From Bdellovibrionia bacterium (lineage in GTDB: Bacteria; Bdellovibrionota; Bdellovibrionia; Bdellovibrionales; JAGQZY01): a stretch of DNA of 56,664 nt. The notes under the pieces were generated by a model that did no database searches, was not told where the DNA came from, and saw nothing but the letters and a program-made list of their open reading frames with translations. A program made the translations under genes and the position numbers. How positions within the stretch are numbered: the stretch's first letter is position 1; each line of letters opens with the position of its first letter. Below are positions 54,935 through 56,664 of this stretch, piece after piece. The stretch is taken from the NCBI GenBank assembly GCA_030424665.1, contig JAUHWN010000006.1:1-56664 (forward strand), in the 5' to 3' direction.

Positions 54935-55516
54935 ATGTTGCATGGGTTTGGGAAACTAATTATTGGAATTATTCTCGGCGGTTCTTTAGCTGCTTGTGGG
55001 GTCATTACTCAAGACGAAAGAGATATGACCCAAATAGAACCTCCTGCCTTTGAGGAACCCAACGGCCCACTTGCAACACCGACACCGACTCCGATCCCTG
55101 AACCTCAGGCACAGTTTATTGCTTCCTGCTGGGATTGCCCCCAGGGTAATTGCGAGCCTGATGCCGACAACATTGATATTTGTCGCAGCTACATAACATA
55201 CGAAACAGTGTCGGCGGCAGAAATATCAAAAATGGCTGACGTCATTCAAGAGGCTTGCAGTAACGATCCCGACCTCCGCGCGAACTCCAAATTCTCACTC
55301 ACCGTCAATTGCAAAGATTTTCCTCATGTCATCGATGTTTCTCTCGGAGATCCAGAAACAATTGATGAACTCACATGTCAAGAAAATGTCTTGATCGATA
55401 TCACGGGACCCGATCGAACTATCGCCGTCGAGGAACAGAACTATATCGCAGAATCTGAAGGTTCACTACTCTTCGAGAAAAACGGCGGAATTTGCACCAT
55501 TGTCGATGACGACTAA
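54935..55516 (+). CDS. Cys-containing lipoprotein B of a paralogous pair
   Basis: A lipoprotein of 193 residues with lipobox SLAACGVI, a Thr/Pro-rich linker (about 35-65) and a compact C-terminal domain with about eight Cys. The stretch CRSYITYETVSAAEISKMAD...EAC...SLTVNC follows the same order as its upstream partner. Its ATG begins almost directly after the upstream stop and is likely translationally coupled. Probably an outer-membrane or surface-exposed pair, function unknown. Confidence 0.75.
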   Translation: MLHGFGKLIIGIILGGSLAACGVITQDERDMTQIEPPAFEEPNGPLATPTPTPIPEPQAQFIASCWDCPQGNCEPDADNIDICRSYITYETVSAAEISKMADVIQEACSNDPDLRANSKFSLTVNCKDFPHVIDVSLGDPETIDELTCQENVLIDITGPDRTIAVEEQNYIAESEGSLLFEKNGGICTIVDDD

Positions 55517-55562
55517 TCGCTGCTAGGTCCTAGCCCTTTTTTGAGTGACACTCAAATATCGT

Positions 55563-56543
55563 CTAAAAGTTTCTAGATCGCGAATGTATGAGGAGCTCAT
55601 GCCCAAGTTCCTCAATAGGCTCCTTAAGGCGTGGTAGTCCCAGCAAAAGAGCTACTCCCATTATATAACCGGCAAGGGTACCACCGATATGGGCGGAGTG
55701 GGCAATTTGAGTTCCAAAGCCGGGTACCGATTTGAAGAGACCCGCAAGATCTAACAACAGCCAGAAGTACAATGCCCAGGCCCAAATCGGCAACCTCACA
55801 AAACCCATAAAATAGAAAAACTTAGCTTTCTTATTTAATAGTAAGGCGAAGGCAATTCCGATGAGAGCACTAATTGAACCACTGGATCCCACAAGTGGAA
55901 CAGCAGAAAGTCCCGCATACAACCAAAAACCGTAACCGGCAAAGATTCCACCGAGCAGATAAAGACATAAAAACAAAAGGCTTCCCAGTAAGGGCTCTAA
56001 AAGGCTTCCAAAAATAAGGAGAAAGAACATGTTAAAAGCGAGGTGCATTATGCCACTATGTGAAAACTGATAACTAATTAGGTGCTTTAGGTCCCTTTGA
56101 AAGTAATTAATCCCCATCATAAAAGTGGGATGTAAAAATCGTCCGCGATTGAGATCTAAGAGCTGTGATCTCCAATTTTGAATGGCGATTTGATCGCCAG
56201 GAATTCCCTTCTTAGAAACAGATTCTATAAATTTCCCATCTTGAAAAGAAAGTTGGGTTCCGAGAATTTGCAAGGCCGAACGATCCCCTAACAGGGCCTC
56301 TTGGGCCTTGAACAAAACCATGGGACTATACTCCTTCTCATTTTCTAAAACATATCGAGCGTAAACCCGCGCCTGGGTGACTACAAAGTGTTCATCTCTA
56401 GCAAAGGAAGAAAGGTCTACGTCGTCATTTGCCGACTCAAAGGAATTACAAAAAATAAATACAAAGACGTTAATAAACAACAGCGTCCAGGTAACAGGCA
56501 CTTTGTTAGGTTTATCTATACCTTTGAAAAATGGAATAATCAT
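55563..56543 (-). CDS. Rhomboid-family intramembrane serine protease
   Basis: A membrane protein of 326 residues with the rhomboid core of six helices. The catalytic Ser is in GSSGSISALIG near 222 and the His in AHSAHIGGTLAG near 284, with HSGIMHLAFNMFFLL near 165 also typical. A first helix (about 18-35) is separated from the core by a polar stretch of about 120 residues (about 35-150), much longer than usual. Its ATG overlaps the preceding stop by ATGA. Substrates are unknown. Confidence 0.92.
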   Translation of the reverse strand: MIIPFFKGIDKPNKVPVTWTLLFINVFVFIFCNSFESANDDVDLSSFARDEHFVVTQARVYARYVLENEKEYSPMVLFKAQEALLGDRSALQILGTQLSFQDGKFIESVSKKGIPGDQIAIQNWRSQLLDLNRGRFLHPTFMMGINYFQRDLKHLISYQFSHSGIMHLAFNMFFLLIFGSLLEPLLGSLLFLCLYLLGGIFAGYGFWLYAGLSAVPLVGSSGSISALIGIAFALLLNKKAKFFYFMGFVRLPIWAWALYFWLLLDLAGLFKSVPGFGTQIAHSAHIGGTLAGYIMGVALLLGLPRLKEPIEELGHELLIHSRSRNF

Positions 56544-56664
56544 TGATCAAACCTCTTTCTTAGGTCTCGCTGAATCCGATTCCAGCGCTGATCAATTGGA
56601 TTTTCATTTTGCAAGGTAGACGCTGGACCTCTACCCATTCCTAGCGAGGTATTTCTCTGCACCT
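56540..56664 (-). CDS. C-terminal end of a clipped gene
   Basis: On the minus strand a frame enters from the window edge and ends at TGA (56540-56542), overlapping the rhomboid ATG as ATGA. The visible residues are polar, ending in a basic helix (NRIQRDLRKRFDQ). The rest lies outside the window. Coupling to the rhomboid gene indicates an operon. Identity unknown. Confidence 0.55.
   Translation of the reverse strand, partial: VQRNTSLGMGRGPASTLQNENPIDQRWNRIQRDLRKRFDQ

Overview
The window reads as a chromosomal piece of a Gram-negative predatory-type or gliding deltaproteobacterium-like organism, most likely Bdellovibrionota. This is inferred from gene content, not from an rRNA. The pointers are moderate GC, very many secreted and lipobox proteins, a type IV pilin beside dnaJ/dnaK, and a ten-gene cluster resembling the Agl-Glt (adventurous gliding) machinery of Myxococcus. 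No rRNA, tRNA or CRISPR array was recognised.

Layout. 1-7000: a dnaK start on the minus strand that changes after about 49 codons into unrelated sequence (probable assembly chimera or broken gene), then dnaJ, a TPR protein, pilA with a well-spaced sigma-54 promoter, and clpS-clpA. 7000-17600: one long minus-strand operon with several ATGA stop/start overlaps. It encodes a MotA/TolQ-type channel protein, two ExbD/TolR proteins, a 992-residue TPR protein, a small secreted protein, an AgmX/PglI-type TonB-like protein, a lipoprotein, an outer-membrane barrel, a second TPR protein and a VWA lipoprotein comparable to the CglB adhesin. 17800-25200: an FMN-dependent glutamate-synthase-like protein, DinB, a DMT permease, a Slt-type lytic transglycosylase and a subtilisin-like protease. 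25225-26390: an insertion sequence with an IS1-like transposase, imperfect terminal repeats and two strong hairpins.

26400-36200: an island of small envelope and stress proteins. It holds an amphipathic acidic lipoprotein, DUF1328, a DUF2383-like bundle, Dps, a DUF883/YqjD-like and a YqjE-like membrane protein, an OB-fold protein and an OmpA-type lipoprotein, interleaved with a response regulator, a hybrid histidine kinase and an Hpt protein. This arrangement suggests a phosphorelay-controlled envelope or starvation response. 36200-41300: a zinc-ribbon membrane protein, lnt and mutS2. 41300-48300: lipoproteins, a protein with a duplicated domain, a 130-bp array of ten 13-bp repeats in front of a small gene, a coiled-coil protein ending in an Hsp20-type domain, and a metzincin lipoprotein. 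48300-56664: an orphan response regulator, Hsp33, a bifunctional PutA, secreted proteins including two related Cys-containing lipoproteins, a rhomboid protease and a clipped gene at the edge.

The most interesting items are the 13-bp periodic array (44205-44334), the Agl-Glt-like cluster containing a VWA lipoprotein and an ExbD paralogue without its usual membrane Asp, the coiled-coil/Hsp20 fusion, the hairpin over the transposase start that recurs with a compensatory change 5.5 kb away, and the in-frame DnaK chimera at the left edge.
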